Positions 52,229 to 61,701 are shown, counted from the first letter of the stretch. The stretch is DNA of 64,000 bases from Actinomyces sp. HMSC035G02 (GCA_001838165.1 KV835854.1:62001-126000), one strand, 5' to 3'. A program made the numbers and translations. Notes: generated by a model not told the origin, from the sequence alone.

Positions 52229-53776
52229 ATGGTTGATAGCCCCATGTACGACCGGCTCATGCGATTGGTTGCCGCGATTGAGAGTGCCTCTGCCCTCGAC
52301 GCCTCGGACGATGAGCACAACACGATCGTGTGCGGCCTGAACGAGGCGAATAACGTCACGCACCATATGCGCTCCTACCAGGGGTTCACGGGCGAAACCG
52401 GCGATCAGATTGATGCGTGGACCGATACGACGATGAAGCAGGTCCAGGGAATCAAGGAAAACCACAACACCGCGATGGAGTACTACGTCGAGGCGCGGCG
52501 CGCCATGACGCATATTCGTGAGGAGGCGCAGCAGCTGTCGCCCACTCTTATCGACTCCAATCTGCAGAAGCTTGCCGATATGACCCACGTGGCGGTCCCC
52601 GTGACGGAGTTCCTCGGGCCGTTCGGCGGACCGGTTAACACGCTTGCGGTGTCGGCCGATGCCTACTTCCAGGCGCTTATCGCTCAAGCCAATGCGCAGC
52701 GGGAGGTCGCGGCGACGGACATTCTGGAGCGAGCGAATAATACGATGCAGGGGCTGGCGGATGGTTTGAATACCCAGACTACTAATGTTCAGGGATTTCT
52801 TGATGGCGATGTGGACTTCCGCTCTCCTCAGAATCCTGGCCCTTCGAACTCGACGGTCCGTAGGGATATCGAGAATGGATACCTGAACGTCTCCCCGCAC
52901 GCTCCGGGCGTGTATCCCGGTGATCGCGACAGCGACTACGGGCGTTCCGACCTGCGTGGCACGGGTTCCGGGCTCTACTCGGATGGCTATGACGAGGGTG
53001 GGCCGGTGAGCGGTCGCGTGATGTCTTCGCCTCGCATCCCGAATGAGTACATCACCGAGGGAGAAGTTGGTTCGCGCCTCAATCCCATTACCGACCCGCA
53101 GGATCTCATGGGAATGGACCTGCTGCACACGCGAGTGAACGGCGATCGGCACGCCAACGGAACGGTGGGAGGATACACGCCCGCGCCACCCGTCGACCGA
53201 TACCATCCCCTGTGGAACGTGAACGGGGGTCCTGGCAGCGAGTCCGCGCTTGCTTCCCGTATGGGTGGTGCCGGCGTTCTCGGCGCAGGTGCGCTGGGGA
53301 TGGGTGCCGCTTCGCGCCTTGGTGCTGGCGGACTGAGCGCATTGGGCCGTACGGCGGCTTCTGGTGCCTCTGGCAGCGGTCTTTCGGGAGCGGCCTCCCT
53401 TCGCGCAGGATCCTACTCTGGCCCGGGATATGGAACGTACAAGGCTCCTGCGGCCGGAGGGGCAGGGACCGGTGCGAGTGGCACGACCGCCGCCCCCGGT
53501 AGCTCCGCAGCTAAGGCATCGGCCTCGGGAGGTGCCGGTCAGGGCAATGCTCGTGGTGCCGGTGGCTTCATGGGAGGAGCAGGTGCCGGCGGAGCTGGCG
53601 GTAAGGACGATAAGAAGAAGTCGGCGCGTCGCAAGTACACGCCCTTCCGCTTTGACGATGATGGAGACGAACTGCCCGAGGGCTACGTGAATCCGATGTC
53701 GCAGACCTACGGGTCGGATAAGGACTTGAGCCCTGCCCCGCGAAAGGACGACGGATGGGACCCGCGCCAATGGTAA
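52229..53776 (+). CDS. Large helical and glycine-rich protein, putative type VII-like secretion substrate
   Basis: 515 residues from ATG 52229 (GAGAAGGAGAGGAACC upstream). Residues 1-190 look entirely helical with no signal peptide, and TGETGDQIDAW and AMEYYVEARRAMTHI suggest a long hairpin like that of WXG100/PPE-type proteins. Residues 200-340 are Pro/Gly/Asp-rich and disordered. Residues 340-460 are Gly/Ala/Ser-rich repeats, and the end is charged (KKKSARRKYTPFRFDDDGDELPEGY). No family was recognised with certainty. The neighbours, a small helical protein and a mycosin-like subtilase, argue for a secreted or cell-surface role linked to type VII secretion, but no secretion ATPase lies in the window. 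Confidence 0.6.
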   Translation: MVDSPMYDRLMRLVAAIESASALDASDDEHNTIVCGLNEANNVTHHMRSYQGFTGETGDQIDAWTDTTMKQVQGIKENHNTAMEYYVEARRAMTHIREEAQQLSPTLIDSNLQKLADMTHVAVPVTEFLGPFGGPVNTLAVSADAYFQALIAQANAQREVAATDILERANNTMQGLADGLNTQTTNVQGFLDGDVDFRSPQNPGPSNSTVRRDIENGYLNVSPHAPGVYPGDRDSDYGRSDLRGTGSGLYSDGYDEGGPVSGRVMSSPRIPNEYITEGEVGSRLNPITDPQDLMGMDLLHTRVNGDRHANGTVGGYTPAPPVDRYHPLWNVNGGPGSESALASRMGGAGVLGAGALGMGAASRLGAGGLSALGRTAASGASGSGLSGAASLRAGSYSGPGYGTYKAPAAGGAGTGASGTTAAPGSSAAKASASGGAGQGNARGAGGFMGGAGAGGAGGKDDKKKSARRKYTPFRFDDDGDELPEGYVNPMSQTYGSDKDLSPAPRKDDGWDPRQW

Positions 53777-54972
53777 AGCCGAGACGAGCGTGTCGAAAGA
53801 GTAGGCGCGCGTGGGGAGCTTCGACTGCCGCTCTCGTCATCGCCGCTGGTCTCACCGCGCTCCCCACCACTCCAGCCCAGGCGGACAATACGATCACTGC
53901 GGCGGACCAGGCGTACTTCGCGTACTACCACTTGGATCAGGCCAGGGCAAAGGGGTATACCGGTAAGGGGGTAACCATTGCCATCGTTGATGGGGAGGTA
54001 GATACTACTGCGCCAGAGCTGAGAGAATCGGATATTCACAACAAATCAACGTGTGAAGTTACATCTTCCGCATCTTCCAAGAGCCATGGCACTGCAGTTG
54101 CTTCGATCTTGGTGTCATCCGTCTATGGAGTGGCTCCCGAGAGTTCTCTTCTGACTTATCAGATACCCGCCCCTAGCAGGGGAGATTCTGCATCTCCTTC
54201 CTGTGCTGAAACTCAGAATGGCCTGTCTAAAGTTAGTGTCCCGTGGCTCCTCAACCAAGCGATGAACGACGGTGCGCAAATCGTGAATTTTTCTGCTTCC
54301 AGCTCACTTCAGGGCGACGAACTGAAATGGACTGTCGCGAGGGCATTAACCAAGGGCGTGATCATTACAGCTGCTGCCGGAAATGAAGCAACGGATGAAA
54401 ACTCATCGTCGCTGTCCCAGTGGTCCGGAGTCGTTGGTGTTAGCGCGATTGGTGTCGATGGTAACCGTCAAGACTATTCGTCCTGGGGGCAGGGAGTAGC
54501 AACGACAGCAGTTGGCGGTCCGGTCAAAACGCATGACTTTGCGACGAATCAGATCGTTGAGACGTCCGGTACATCATTCTCGTCTCCCATCGTCGCCGGT
54601 GTCCTCGCGCTCGCCCGCCAGAAGTGGCCGAATGCGACAGCCAATCAGCTGCTCCAGCTCCTCGTCAAGACGGGCCTCAACCCAGACCACACCTGGAACC
54701 AGTACACCGGCTACGGCGGCATCGATCCGGGGGCAATGCTCAAGACGGATCCCACGACGCTGCCCGACGTCAACCCGCTGGCCGACAAGGGGAATGGATC
54801 GAGCCCGACGCCCGACGAAGTTCAGCAGTACGCGGACGGCGTTGTCAACCCCCTGCAGATCGTCAACGACAACTCGTATGCCTACAGGGGCTTTGATGAA
54901 TCCTTGATTGCCGATCCGATGGTCACGGTTCCTACGCACCTGGGAACCAGCCCCCGCTATCACGCGAAATAG
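53755..54972 (+). CDS. Subtilisin-family (S8) serine protease, mycosin-like
   Basis: 405 residues with a basic N-terminus and a hydrophobic segment, WGASTAALVIAAGLTALP, ending in AQA, a signal peptide. The catalytic triad of S8 peptidases is visible: Asp in IAIVDGEVD, His in KSHGTAVASI, Ser in ETSGTSFSSPIVAG. AAAGNE marks the oxyanion region. Mycosins are signal-bearing subtilases encoded with type VII systems, but the C-terminal membrane anchor of mycosins is missing here. ATG 53755 (AAAGGA upstream) lies inside the preceding gene; ATG 53770 is an alternative. The middle of the gene, about 53980-54580, is visibly AT-richer than its ends. Confidence 0.8.
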   Translation: MGPAPMVKPRRACRKSRRAWGASTAALVIAAGLTALPTTPAQADNTITAADQAYFAYYHLDQARAKGYTGKGVTIAIVDGEVDTTAPELRESDIHNKSTCEVTSSASSKSHGTAVASILVSSVYGVAPESSLLTYQIPAPSRGDSASPSCAETQNGLSKVSVPWLLNQAMNDGAQIVNFSASSSLQGDELKWTVARALTKGVIITAAAGNEATDENSSSLSQWSGVVGVSAIGVDGNRQDYSSWGQGVATTAVGGPVKTHDFATNQIVETSGTSFSSPIVAGVLALARQKWPNATANQLLQLLVKTGLNPDHTWNQYTGYGGIDPGAMLKTDPTTLPDVNPLADKGNGSSPTPDEVQQYADGVVNPLQIVNDNSYAYRGFDESLIADPMVTVPTHLGTSPRYHAK

Positions 54973-54991
54973 GTGCCACAGAGAAGCTGAT

Positions 54992-55037
54992 ATAACGGTG
55001 GGGTGGCCGGGACAATTCCCGGCCACCCCACCGTTAT
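54992..55037. terminator. Long perfect hairpin between convergent genes
   Basis: 54992-55012 and 55017-55037 are exact complements: 21 bp, loop CAAT. It begins ATAACGGTGGGG and ends CCCCACCGTTAT. It separates the subtilase and the parC-like gene; no T-run on either side. Confidence 0.8.
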
Positions 55038-55052
55038 GACGACAGGGGAGCG

Positions 55053-57530
55053 TCAGCCGATCGTCGCGATCGCGAAGGTGATCGGCACGCCCGAGCCGTC
55101 GCGGCGCTCATCCTCTGCGGGCAGCTCAACGGGTGAACCGTCCGCGGACGCGGCGCGTGCCGGCTTCGTGCCGACCCACGCGATATCGAGCCGATCCTCG
55201 CCGCGCAGGAAGCGCTGGCAGCGCACGCCCTGACCGCCTCGGCCCTTGGACGGGTAGCACTCGAAAGGCGTCACCTTCACCGTCGTCTGGCCCGTGCCCG
55301 GCAGCGCGCCCAGCGCCGCGGCCACAGTCACCACCACAGCATCAATGGGAGCCTCGACCACCCAGAAGCCCAGGGCCTCAGCCCCGGCGTTCAGCTTCAT
55401 GCCGGCCATGCCGCCGGCCGTGCGACCCTGCGGGCGCACCTTCGCGGCGGGGGTGCGCAGCAGCTGCGCGTCCGACGAAATAAACACCAGGTCCGCCTCG
55501 TCCGAGCACCGATCAAAGCCCACGAGACGGTCGCCGTCCTCCAGGGCGATGACCTCCCACTCGTCGCGCTGCAGCACGTCCGGTCGCAGGCGCTTGACCG
55601 TGCCGCGAGCCGTACCCATCGCGACGACGTCGGAGCCCTCGGGATCGAGCAGACCAACGGCAGGAACGTCCGTGTGCAGGAGCAGCGACGACGGCATCGC
55701 ACCGGCGAGCGACAAGCCCGTCTCAAAGCGGGGGAGCGCCGGCAAGTCCACGACGTCGATGCGGTGGGCAACGCCGTCCTCCGTCACCACGGCCACCTGC
55801 GAGCGGGCCGTCGACGGCAGCTGCACGCGCCAGCCGTCCGACGCCGCGCGCGGACCGGGCTCGAGGGGATCCCCGCCCTCGACGCGGGCGAGAGCGCCCG
55901 AGGATGACAGAACCACGACGCACGGGTCGTCTGGGATCTGCAGGTCCAGGCCTTTACCGGAACGCGACACCGACGGCAGGGCCGCCAGCGCAGCGTCGTC
56001 GGCGGCCGCGGCCGCCGCGCCCACGGGCGTGCCCGTCGAGGCCAGCAGCAGCGTGCGACGCGGCGTGCCCAGGCGATCCGAGACCTCGCGCAGCTCCTTC
56101 TTCACGAGCGCGCGCAGCAGCTCCGGATCCTCCAGAATCTCGCGCAGCGAGGCGATTGTTGCCATCAGCTCGTCGCGCTCGGTCTCCAGCTCGATGCGCG
56201 AGAACTTCGTGAGGCGACGCAGGCGCAGCTCGAGGATGTAGTTGGCCTGGGCCTCGGACAGGTCGAACGCCGTCATGAGGCGCTCGCGCGCAATCTCCGC
56301 GTCGTCGGAGGAACGAATGATCGCGATGACGTCGTCGATGTCCAGGATCGCGATGAGTAGGCCTTCGACCAAGTGCAGGCGATCCTCGCACTTCTTCAGA
56401 CGGAAGCGGCTACGACGCGTCGTGACGTCCAGGCGGTGGTCCAGGAAGACCTGGAGCATCTCCTTGAGCCCCAGCGTGCGCGGCTGGCCGCCCACGAGCG
56501 CCACGGCGTTGATCGAGAAGGAGTCCTCCAGCGGCGTGCGCTGGTAGAGCTGCTGAAGCACGGCCTCGGGATTGAATCCGTTCTTCACCTCGATGACCAG
56601 GCGTAGGCCATGGATGCGGTCGGTGAGGTTCTGGACGGAGGAAATGCCCTTGAGGCGTCCCGCGTTCGCGTTTTCCTTGATCTTTTCGATGACCTTTTCG
56701 GGGCCGACCATGTAGGGCAGCTGCGTGACGATGATGCCCATCTTGCGGGCGGTCACGCGCTCGATCTGGACCTTCGCGCGGGTCTTGAACGCGCCTCGGC
56801 CCGTCTCGTAGGCTTCCTTGATGCCCTCGAGGCCGACGATGACGCCGCCCTCGGGCAGGTCGGGACCCGGGATATAACGCATGAGGTCGGCGACGGACGC
56901 CGACGGGTTATCCAGCAGGTGAATGGCACCAGCGATCGTCTCCGACAGGTTGTGCGGGGCGATATTCGTCGCCATGCCCACGGCGATGCCCGAGGCGCCG
57001 TTGACCAGCAGCTGCGGGAATGCGGCCGGCAGAACGTCCGGCTGCATGAACTGGTTGTCGTAGTTGGGGACGAAATCGACCGTGTCCTCGTCCAGGCCCG
57101 TCACCAGGTCCAGCGCGGCGGGCGCCATGCGCGCCTCGGTGTAACGCGCGGCGGCCGGGCCGTCGTCCAGAGAACCGAAGTTACCGTGCCCATCGACCAG
57201 TGGAACGCGCAGGTTGAAGGGCTGCGCGAGGCGCACCAGGGCCTCGTAAATCGCGGAATCGCCGTGCGGGTGGAGCTTACCCATGACCTCGCCGACGACG
57301 CGCTGGGACTTCACGTGCCCCTTGTCGGGGCGCAGCCCCATCTGATCCATCTGGAACAGGATGCGGCGCTGCACGGGCTTGAGGCCGTCGCGCGCGTCGG
57401 GGAGCGCACGCGCGTAGATCACGGAGACGGCATACTCCAGGAAGGACCCACGCATCTCATCGGACACGTCGATCTCTGTGATGTTCTCGTCCTTCTCAGG
57501 GATGTCGACGACCTGGTCCTTCTTAGCCAT
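55053..57530 (-). CDS. parC: DNA topoisomerase IV-type subunit A (ParC-like)
   Basis: DNA-cleaving subunit of the second type IIA topoisomerase; pairs with ParE at 44617-46725. The 825-residue protein has [24 protein letters not shown], the winged-helix [23 protein letters not shown], and the catalytic tyrosine in [10 protein letters not shown] coiled tower and a C-terminal beta-pinwheel domain follow. The canonical GyrA-box QRRGG[KR]G is absent: the nearest is [10 protein letters not shown] near the end, which sets it apart from gyrase A. ATG 57530. DUF5998 starts in the opposite direction 67 bases away. Confidence 0.9.
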   Translation of the reverse strand: MAKKDQVVDIPEKDENITEIDVSDEMRGSFLEYAVSVIYARALPDARDGLKPVQRRILFQMDQMGLRPDKGHVKSQRVVGEVMGKLHPHGDSAIYEALVRLAQPFNLRVPLVDGHGNFGSLDDGPAAARYTEARMAPAALDLVTGLDEDTVDFVPNYDNQFMQPDVLPAAFPQLLVNGASGIAVGMATNIAPHNLSETIAGAIHLLDNPSASVADLMRYIPGPDLPEGGVIVGLEGIKEAYETGRGAFKTRAKVQIERVTARKMGIIVTQLPYMVGPEKVIEKIKENANAGRLKGISSVQNLTDRIHGLRLVIEVKNGFNPEAVLQQLYQRTPLEDSFSINAVALVGGQPRTLGLKEMLQVFLDHRLDVTTRRSRFRLKKCEDRLHLVEGLLIAILDIDDVIAIIRSSDDAEIARERLMTAFDLSEAQANYILELRLRRLTKFSRIELETERDELMATIASLREILEDPELLRALVKKELREVSDRLGTPRRTLLLASTGTPVGAAAAAADDAALAALPSVSRSGKGLDLQIPDDPCVVVLSSSGALARVEGGDPLEPGPRAASDGWRVQLPSTARSQVAVVTEDGVAHRIDVVDLPALPRFETGLSLAGAMPSSLLLHTDVPAVGLLDPEGSDVVAMGTARGTVKRLRPDVLQRDEWEVIALEDGDRLVGFDRCSDEADLVFISSDAQLLRTPAAKVRPQGRTAGGMAGMKLNAGAEALGFWVVEAPIDAVVVTVAAALGALPGTGQTTVKVTPFECYPSKGRGGQGVRCQRFLRGEDRLDIAWVGTKPARAASADGSPVELPAEDERRDGSGVPITFAIATIG

Positions 57531-57532
57531 AC

Positions 57533-57547
57533 GCGCAATTATTGCGC
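57533..57547. promoter_or_regulatory. Palindrome between parC and the DUF5998 gene
   Basis: GCGCAAT-T-ATTGCGC directly abuts the parC start and contains AATAAT, a possible -10 of leaderless parC, seven bases before ATG 57530. On the other side CACAAT (57586-57591) lies six bases before ATG 57598. Confidence 0.35.
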
Positions 57548-57597
57548 GGCTGGGCGCTCATTTCGACTGGCGCGCCGCTTCGGGGCACAATTGGGGC

Positions 57598-58134
57598 ATG
57601 GACACATGGACCCGTATCGAACGTGGGGGCTTCTACCCCAAGGCCGTGCAGCGTGCGCTGCGCCGCGCTCTGGGCACCGCGGAGCCGCTCGCGACGCTGT
57701 GCCAGGTGGATACGGGTTTCGACCGCGGATCGGTTTTTCGGCACCTGACGGTCGCGTCGCTGACGGACCGCGCTATCGTCCAGCTGCACGTCGATGAGAT
57801 GGACGGTGGCTCGGCAACGATCGCGACGGCCGTGCACCGCGTGGGCGACATCGCCGGGTACTCCACGATGGAGGTGTACACGGATCCCGAGAATGCGAGC
57901 GGCCTGTCCGAAATGACGATCGCGCTGGACCTGAAGGGCGCGCGCCGCCTCGAGCTTGAGCCCGCCCGCTGCGACGACCCGAATTGCATGGCCGACCACG
58001 GCCTGACGGGCACGTCCTTCCCCGACGACATGACTTTCCGCATCTCCGCGGCCGCCGACGGGCAGGACGCCCTCGACGAGGCCATGGTCTTCGTCGATCA
58101 TCTCGCGGCTCTGATGGGGACTCGCAGTGAGTGA
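57598..58134 (+). CDS. DUF5998 family protein
   Basis: 178 residues from ATG 57598, possibly leaderless (CACAAT ends six bases upstream). The family is actinobacterial and of unknown function, usually found next to the phosphodiesterase that follows here and near parC. Conserved-looking parts are IERGGFYPKAVQRALRRALG, CQVDTGFDRGSVFRHLTVASLT and ARCDDPNCMADHGLTG, which carries two cysteines. No signal peptide. The stop overlaps the next GTG by eight bases, so expression of the two is coupled. Confidence 0.82.
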   Translation: MDTWTRIERGGFYPKAVQRALRRALGTAEPLATLCQVDTGFDRGSVFRHLTVASLTDRAIVQLHVDEMDGGSATIATAVHRVGDIAGYSTMEVYTDPENASGLSEMTIALDLKGARRLELEPARCDDPNCMADHGLTGTSFPDDMTFRISAAADGQDALDEAMVFVDHLAALMGTRSE

Positions 58135-59275
58135 GCGCGCTCTCACGCTGGACCTGCCCGGCGCCGACCTGCCCGTCGCGGGGGATCCGGTCATCACGGA
58201 CGTCATTGCGGGAGCCCTCGCATCGATCGATTCCGCCCTGCCCGGTGCTTCGTCGCAGGCGGCCGACGCCCTCGGGATCGAGGCCGGGGCTGAGCAAGTG
58301 CTCCTCATCCTCGTGGACGGGCTCGGGTACGAGCTGATCCAGGATCACCTGGGGCACACGCCGACGCTGCGCCGCGCGAGGAACGATATCCGCTCGATCC
58401 ACACGGTCGTCCCCTCGACGACGGCCGCGGCCATCACGGCTTTCGGCACGGGTGCGCGCCCCGGCGCAACCAACATGGTGGGCTTCTCCGTTGCCTACGG
58501 CGGCGGCGTCATGAATCTTCTGGCCATGGAGGGCGGGCCTGCTCCGACCGAGTGGCAGCCCACGCCCACCTACTTTGAGCGCCTGGCCGCAGCGGACGTG
58601 TCTTCGGCCGTCATCTCGCCGGCTCGTTTCGCCGGTTCCGGACTGACGGGCGCTGCGCTGCGGGGAGCGCGCCATGTGCCCGCAGAGTCGCTCAGCGACC
58701 GCGTGAGCGCCGCCCTGCGCGAGCTGCGCGCCGGCACGCCCGTCGTCTACCTCTACTGGTCCGAGATCGATCACGCCGGCCACAGCTCCGGCGTCGGATC
58801 CGATGCGTGGATCGGTTGCCTCGAAGAATTCGACGCGGGGCTGTCTGCGCTGCTGTGTGGCCTGCCCGCGGGCGTGCGAACCGTTATGACCGCTGACCAC
58901 GGCATGATCAACGTGGAGCACTCCGCCCTTGTCGATGTCGCTCAGACGCCCGCTCTGCGCGAGGGCGTGCGCATCGTCGCCGGCGAGACGCGAGCCGTGC
59001 ACGTGCACGCGCAGGAGGGCCATGCCGCCGACGTAGAGGCGCGCTGGCGCGATGTCCTGGGGGAGAGCGCCTGGATCCTTTCGCGCGACCAGATGGGTGC
59101 TCTCATCGGCCCCGGAGACGGCGCCTCGGTCATCGGCGACCTGCTGGTCCTCGCCCGCGGGAACGGCGGCATCGTCGATTCGAGGATCCAGAGCGCCTCG
59201 GCGATCGCGATGCCGGGCGTCCACGGCTCGCTCACCCCGACGGAAATACGCATTCCCGTCATCGTCCTGTCGTAA
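58127..59275 (+). CDS. Alkaline phosphatase superfamily / type I phosphodiesterase
   Basis: A 382-residue metal-dependent phosphodiesterase or nucleotide pyrophosphatase. Metal ligands and nucleophile are visible: LILVDGLGYEL near residue 62, the threonine nucleophile in VPSTTAAAIT near 105, SEIDHAGHSSG near 210 and TADHGMINV near 257. There is no signal peptide, so it is cytoplasmic. GTG 58127 overlaps DUF5998. Its substrate is unknown. The gene pair is a fixed companion in actinobacteria and lies between parC and sepH here. Confidence 0.87.
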   Translation: MSERALTLDLPGADLPVAGDPVITDVIAGALASIDSALPGASSQAADALGIEAGAEQVLLILVDGLGYELIQDHLGHTPTLRRARNDIRSIHTVVPSTTAAAITAFGTGARPGATNMVGFSVAYGGGVMNLLAMEGGPAPTEWQPTPTYFERLAAADVSSAVISPARFAGSGLTGAALRGARHVPAESLSDRVSAALRELRAGTPVVYLYWSEIDHAGHSSGVGSDAWIGCLEEFDAGLSALLCGLPAGVRTVMTADHGMINVEHSALVDVAQTPALREGVRIVAGETRAVHVHAQEGHAADVEARWRDVLGESAWILSRDQMGALIGPGDGASVIGDLLVLARGNGGIVDSRIQSASAIAMPGVHGSLTPTEIRIPVIVLS

Positions 59276-59288
59276 GGCGACGTCGGAA

Positions 59289-59336
59289 CATACGTCAAGC
59301 GGCCGCTCACAGATGTGAGCGGCCGCTTGACGTATG
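59289..59336. terminator. Long perfect hairpin between convergent genes
   Basis: 59289-59310 and 59315-59336 are exact complements: 22 bp with loop AGAT, around GCGGCCGC. It separates the phosphodiesterase gene from sepH. No T-run. Confidence 0.8.
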
Positions 59337-59342
59337 CATGGT

Positions 59343-60590
59343 TTAGGACTTCGAGCCGAAAAGAATCTCGTCCCAGCTGGGCACCGACCGACGCGTCTTC
59401 TTCGAGGAAGAGCGCGCCATCCTCGACCCCGTCACTCCCTGAGCGGGAACGGACCCGGTCGTGCTCTCCTCGGCCTCGGCAGGAGCGGACTCAGCGGAAT
59501 CGGGCGCCGACACGGCCTTCATCGGGATCGCGGGGGTCGCCTGCTCCTCGGCCTTGGGCTCTTCGCCTGTGCCCTCACCTGAAGACGCGGGGGCGTCGGA
59601 GAGCCAGGGGAGGACACCCGACGAGGCCGGGGCCTCGGTCTTGGGGGATCGGGACGCCACCGGGATGGCACCCGTTGGCGTCGGACGGGCAGACGGGATC
59701 TGACCGGTCGCGGGAAACAACGTGTCCTCGGCGGGTTCGGACGGGGCCTCCGCCTTGGTGCGCGCCGACGCAAGCGAATAGATGCGCGCGGAAATCGGGC
59801 CCGTCGACGTGTCGGGCTCCGTCGTGGGAGCCTCCTCCTCGCCGGCGATGGCCGCCAGGTACTCGGCCTCCTCGTCGACCTCATCGTCCAGGTCCAGGTC
59901 AATCTGCTGGCGCTTCCCGCGCACGGCATTGAGCTGGTCGATGATGGCCTCGCGGTTACGCAGGTCCTCAGCTCCGGGGTCGACGACGGGGGCGGGGGCG
60001 GTGCGAGGCATGGGAGTGAAGATCGAGGCCGTCGGGGAGGCGGAAACCTGCTCGGTCAGCCACTGAGCCTCCTGGTCGATCGCCTCAAGCGAGCCGGAGT
60101 TCGACAGGTGCCAGTGGGCGGCGTGCTCGGCCGCACCCTGCACGAAAGTCACGATGATCTGCCAGGGCTCCCCGGCCTCGCGCGTCGCGGTCCACTCCAG
60201 AGACGACGGGTCGACGCCTCGCGCCGCCAGCCGATCCAGGACGAGGTCGCCCATCGTGGGGCCACCGTCGCCAATACGAACGGCGCGGGCGCGCGTCAGC
60301 GCATAATCCTTCTCGGCCTGCACGGGAGCCTCAAAACGCTCAACCGCGCTGACCTCCATACCGTGCTGCGACGCGATCTCAGCCGGAGTTGCGCCAGCGC
60401 GCAGGAGAGCCTGAATGTCGCGAGGAGCAAGCGTGGGACGAGCGGGCGCCAGCTCCACTCGCGGACGATCACGGCGCGTCGCGCCGCGGAGCTCATCGGA
60501 GATCAACACCGAATAGCGTTCACCCTGGGCATCGGTGAGCACCAGGGACTCGCCATCGGCGCTGGTCCCGAGCAATTCGAGCTCAATCAT
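59343..60590 (-). CDS. sepH: Cell division protein SepH (DUF3071)
   Basis: Stimulates FtsZ assembly at the division septum in actinobacteria. The 415-residue protein has the N-terminal SepH domain (MIELELLGTSADGESLVLTD, then a helix-turn-helix LAPRDIQALLRAGATPAEIASQHG that is needed for FtsZ interaction). A long acidic, Pro/Ala/Glu-rich linker follows, then the conserved C-terminal SVPSWDEILFGSK motif. I choose ATG 60590 because GGAGG lies five bases upstream; the preceding GTG is too close to it. Single gene with its own hairpin, divergent from the DUF4193 gene. Confidence 0.92.
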   Translation of the reverse strand: MIELELLGTSADGESLVLTDAQGERYSVLISDELRGATRRDRPRVELAPARPTLAPRDIQALLRAGATPAEIASQHGMEVSAVERFEAPVQAEKDYALTRARAVRIGDGGPTMGDLVLDRLAARGVDPSSLEWTATREAGEPWQIIVTFVQGAAEHAAHWHLSNSGSLEAIDQEAQWLTEQVSASPTASIFTPMPRTAPAPVVDPGAEDLRNREAIIDQLNAVRGKRQQIDLDLDDEVDEEAEYLAAIAGEEEAPTTEPDTSTGPISARIYSLASARTKAEAPSEPAEDTLFPATGQIPSARPTPTGAIPVASRSPKTEAPASSGVLPWLSDAPASSGEGTGEEPKAEEQATPAIPMKAVSAPDSAESAPAEAEESTTGSVPAQGVTGSRMARSSSKKTRRSVPSWDEILFGSKS

Positions 60591-60756
60591 CACTTCCTCC
60601 TCAAACGTCTAGGTCGAATCGTCTCAAATAATGCTCAGAATGTCGCGTAGCTGAGCGCGTGTCACACATACGATGGCACATTACTCTCACAAGTGTTATC
60701 CTCCCTGCGCATAGACCACTCGCGCAAACCGGCTCGAGAGGCGAAAGGGGAGAACC

Positions 60757-61059
60757 ATGGCAACCGATTACGATGCGCCGCGCAAGAACGAAGACGAGGT
60801 CGCAGAGGACTCGATCGAGGAGCTGAAGTCCCGTCGCAACGACGCCGGCTCCGCCGAGATCGAAGAAGACGAAAACGAAGCCGCTGAGAATTTCGAGCTT
60901 CCCGGCGCGGACCTGTCAAAGGAGGAACTGACGGTCCACGTCGTTCCCCGCCAGGAAGACGAATTCACCTGCTCGCAGTGCTTCCTCGTGCACCACGCGT
61001 CGCAGCTCGACCACGTGGACGCCAACGGCGCCCCCGTGTGCACCGAGTGCGCGATGTGA
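60757..61059 (+). CDS. DUF4193 family protein
   Basis: 100 residues. The N-terminal half is acidic (AEDSIEELKSRRNDAGSAEIEEDE). The C-terminal half carries FTCSQCFLVHHASQL and VCTECA, two CxxC pairs that should bind zinc, as in this conserved actinobacterial family. GAAAGGGGAGAACC precedes ATG 60757. In Mycobacterium the family member opens the same run that leads through DUF3710 and DUF3159 to the TrkA genes. The function is unknown; the acid-rich region and zinc site recall RNA-polymerase-binding proteins, but this is only a resemblance. Confidence 0.9.
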   Translation: MATDYDAPRKNEDEVAEDSIEELKSRRNDAGSAEIEEDENEAAENFELPGADLSKEELTVHVVPRQEDEFTCSQCFLVHHASQLDHVDANGAPVCTECAM

Positions 61060-61068
61060 GGTAGGACG

Positions 61069-61701
61069 ATGTTCGGACGCAAGAAGAAGACTGTCGAAGA
61101 CGAGATCGAAGAGGTCGAGGCCCTGCCTCGCCTGAGCGACGAAGATGCTGCGATTTGGAGCGAGCCCGGCCCGCGTAACTTCGGAGAGGTCGACACCACC
61201 GACGGCTACGTCGACATGGGGTCCATCCTGTTCCCCGCAGTTCAGGGCATGCAGCTGCGCACCCAGGTCGCTGATGACGGCACGACCGTCCTGCAGATCC
61301 TCGTCGTGCTCGGAAACTCGGGCATCCAGATGAGCGTCGCAGCCGCACCCCGCTCCGGCGGTGTGTGGGAGGAGCTGCGCGAAGAAATCCGTAAGGGCTT
61401 CGAAGATCAGGGTGCCAAGGTCGCTGACTACCCGACGCGTTACGGCAACGAGCTGCTCGTCGACATGCCGATGCAGATGCCCGACGGCCGTTCCGCGACC
61501 TCGCGTATGCGCATCATCGGTCGTGAAGGCGACCGCTGGTTTGCGCGCATCGATATCCTCGGTCCGGCCGCTGCCACCGCGGAAGCCGGTGCCGACATCG
61601 AGAAGGTCATCGACCGCATCGTCGTGCGTCGCGACGATCACCCGCGTACGCGCCTGGAGCTGCTGCCCGTGCACCTGCCCGCGGGTGCTCAGGAGGCCTG
61701 A
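61069..61701 (+). CDS. DUF3710 family protein
   Basis: 210 residues, beginning MFGRKKKT and acidic up to about residue 35. The body is a single alpha/beta domain with TDGYVDMGSILFPAV, LQILVVLGNSGIQMSVAAAPRSGGVW and DGRSATSRMRIIGREGDRWFARI, all typical of DUF3710. No signal peptide. It begins nine bases after the DUF4193 stop behind GAGGTAGGACG. Present in nearly all actinobacteria in this position, but with no known function. Confidence 0.9.
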   Translation: MFGRKKKTVEDEIEEVEALPRLSDEDAAIWSEPGPRNFGEVDTTDGYVDMGSILFPAVQGMQLRTQVADDGTTVLQILVVLGNSGIQMSVAAAPRSGGVWEELREEIRKGFEDQGAKVADYPTRYGNELLVDMPMQMPDGRSATSRMRIIGREGDRWFARIDILGPAAATAEAGADIEKVIDRIVVRRDDHPRTRLELLPVHLPAGAQEA

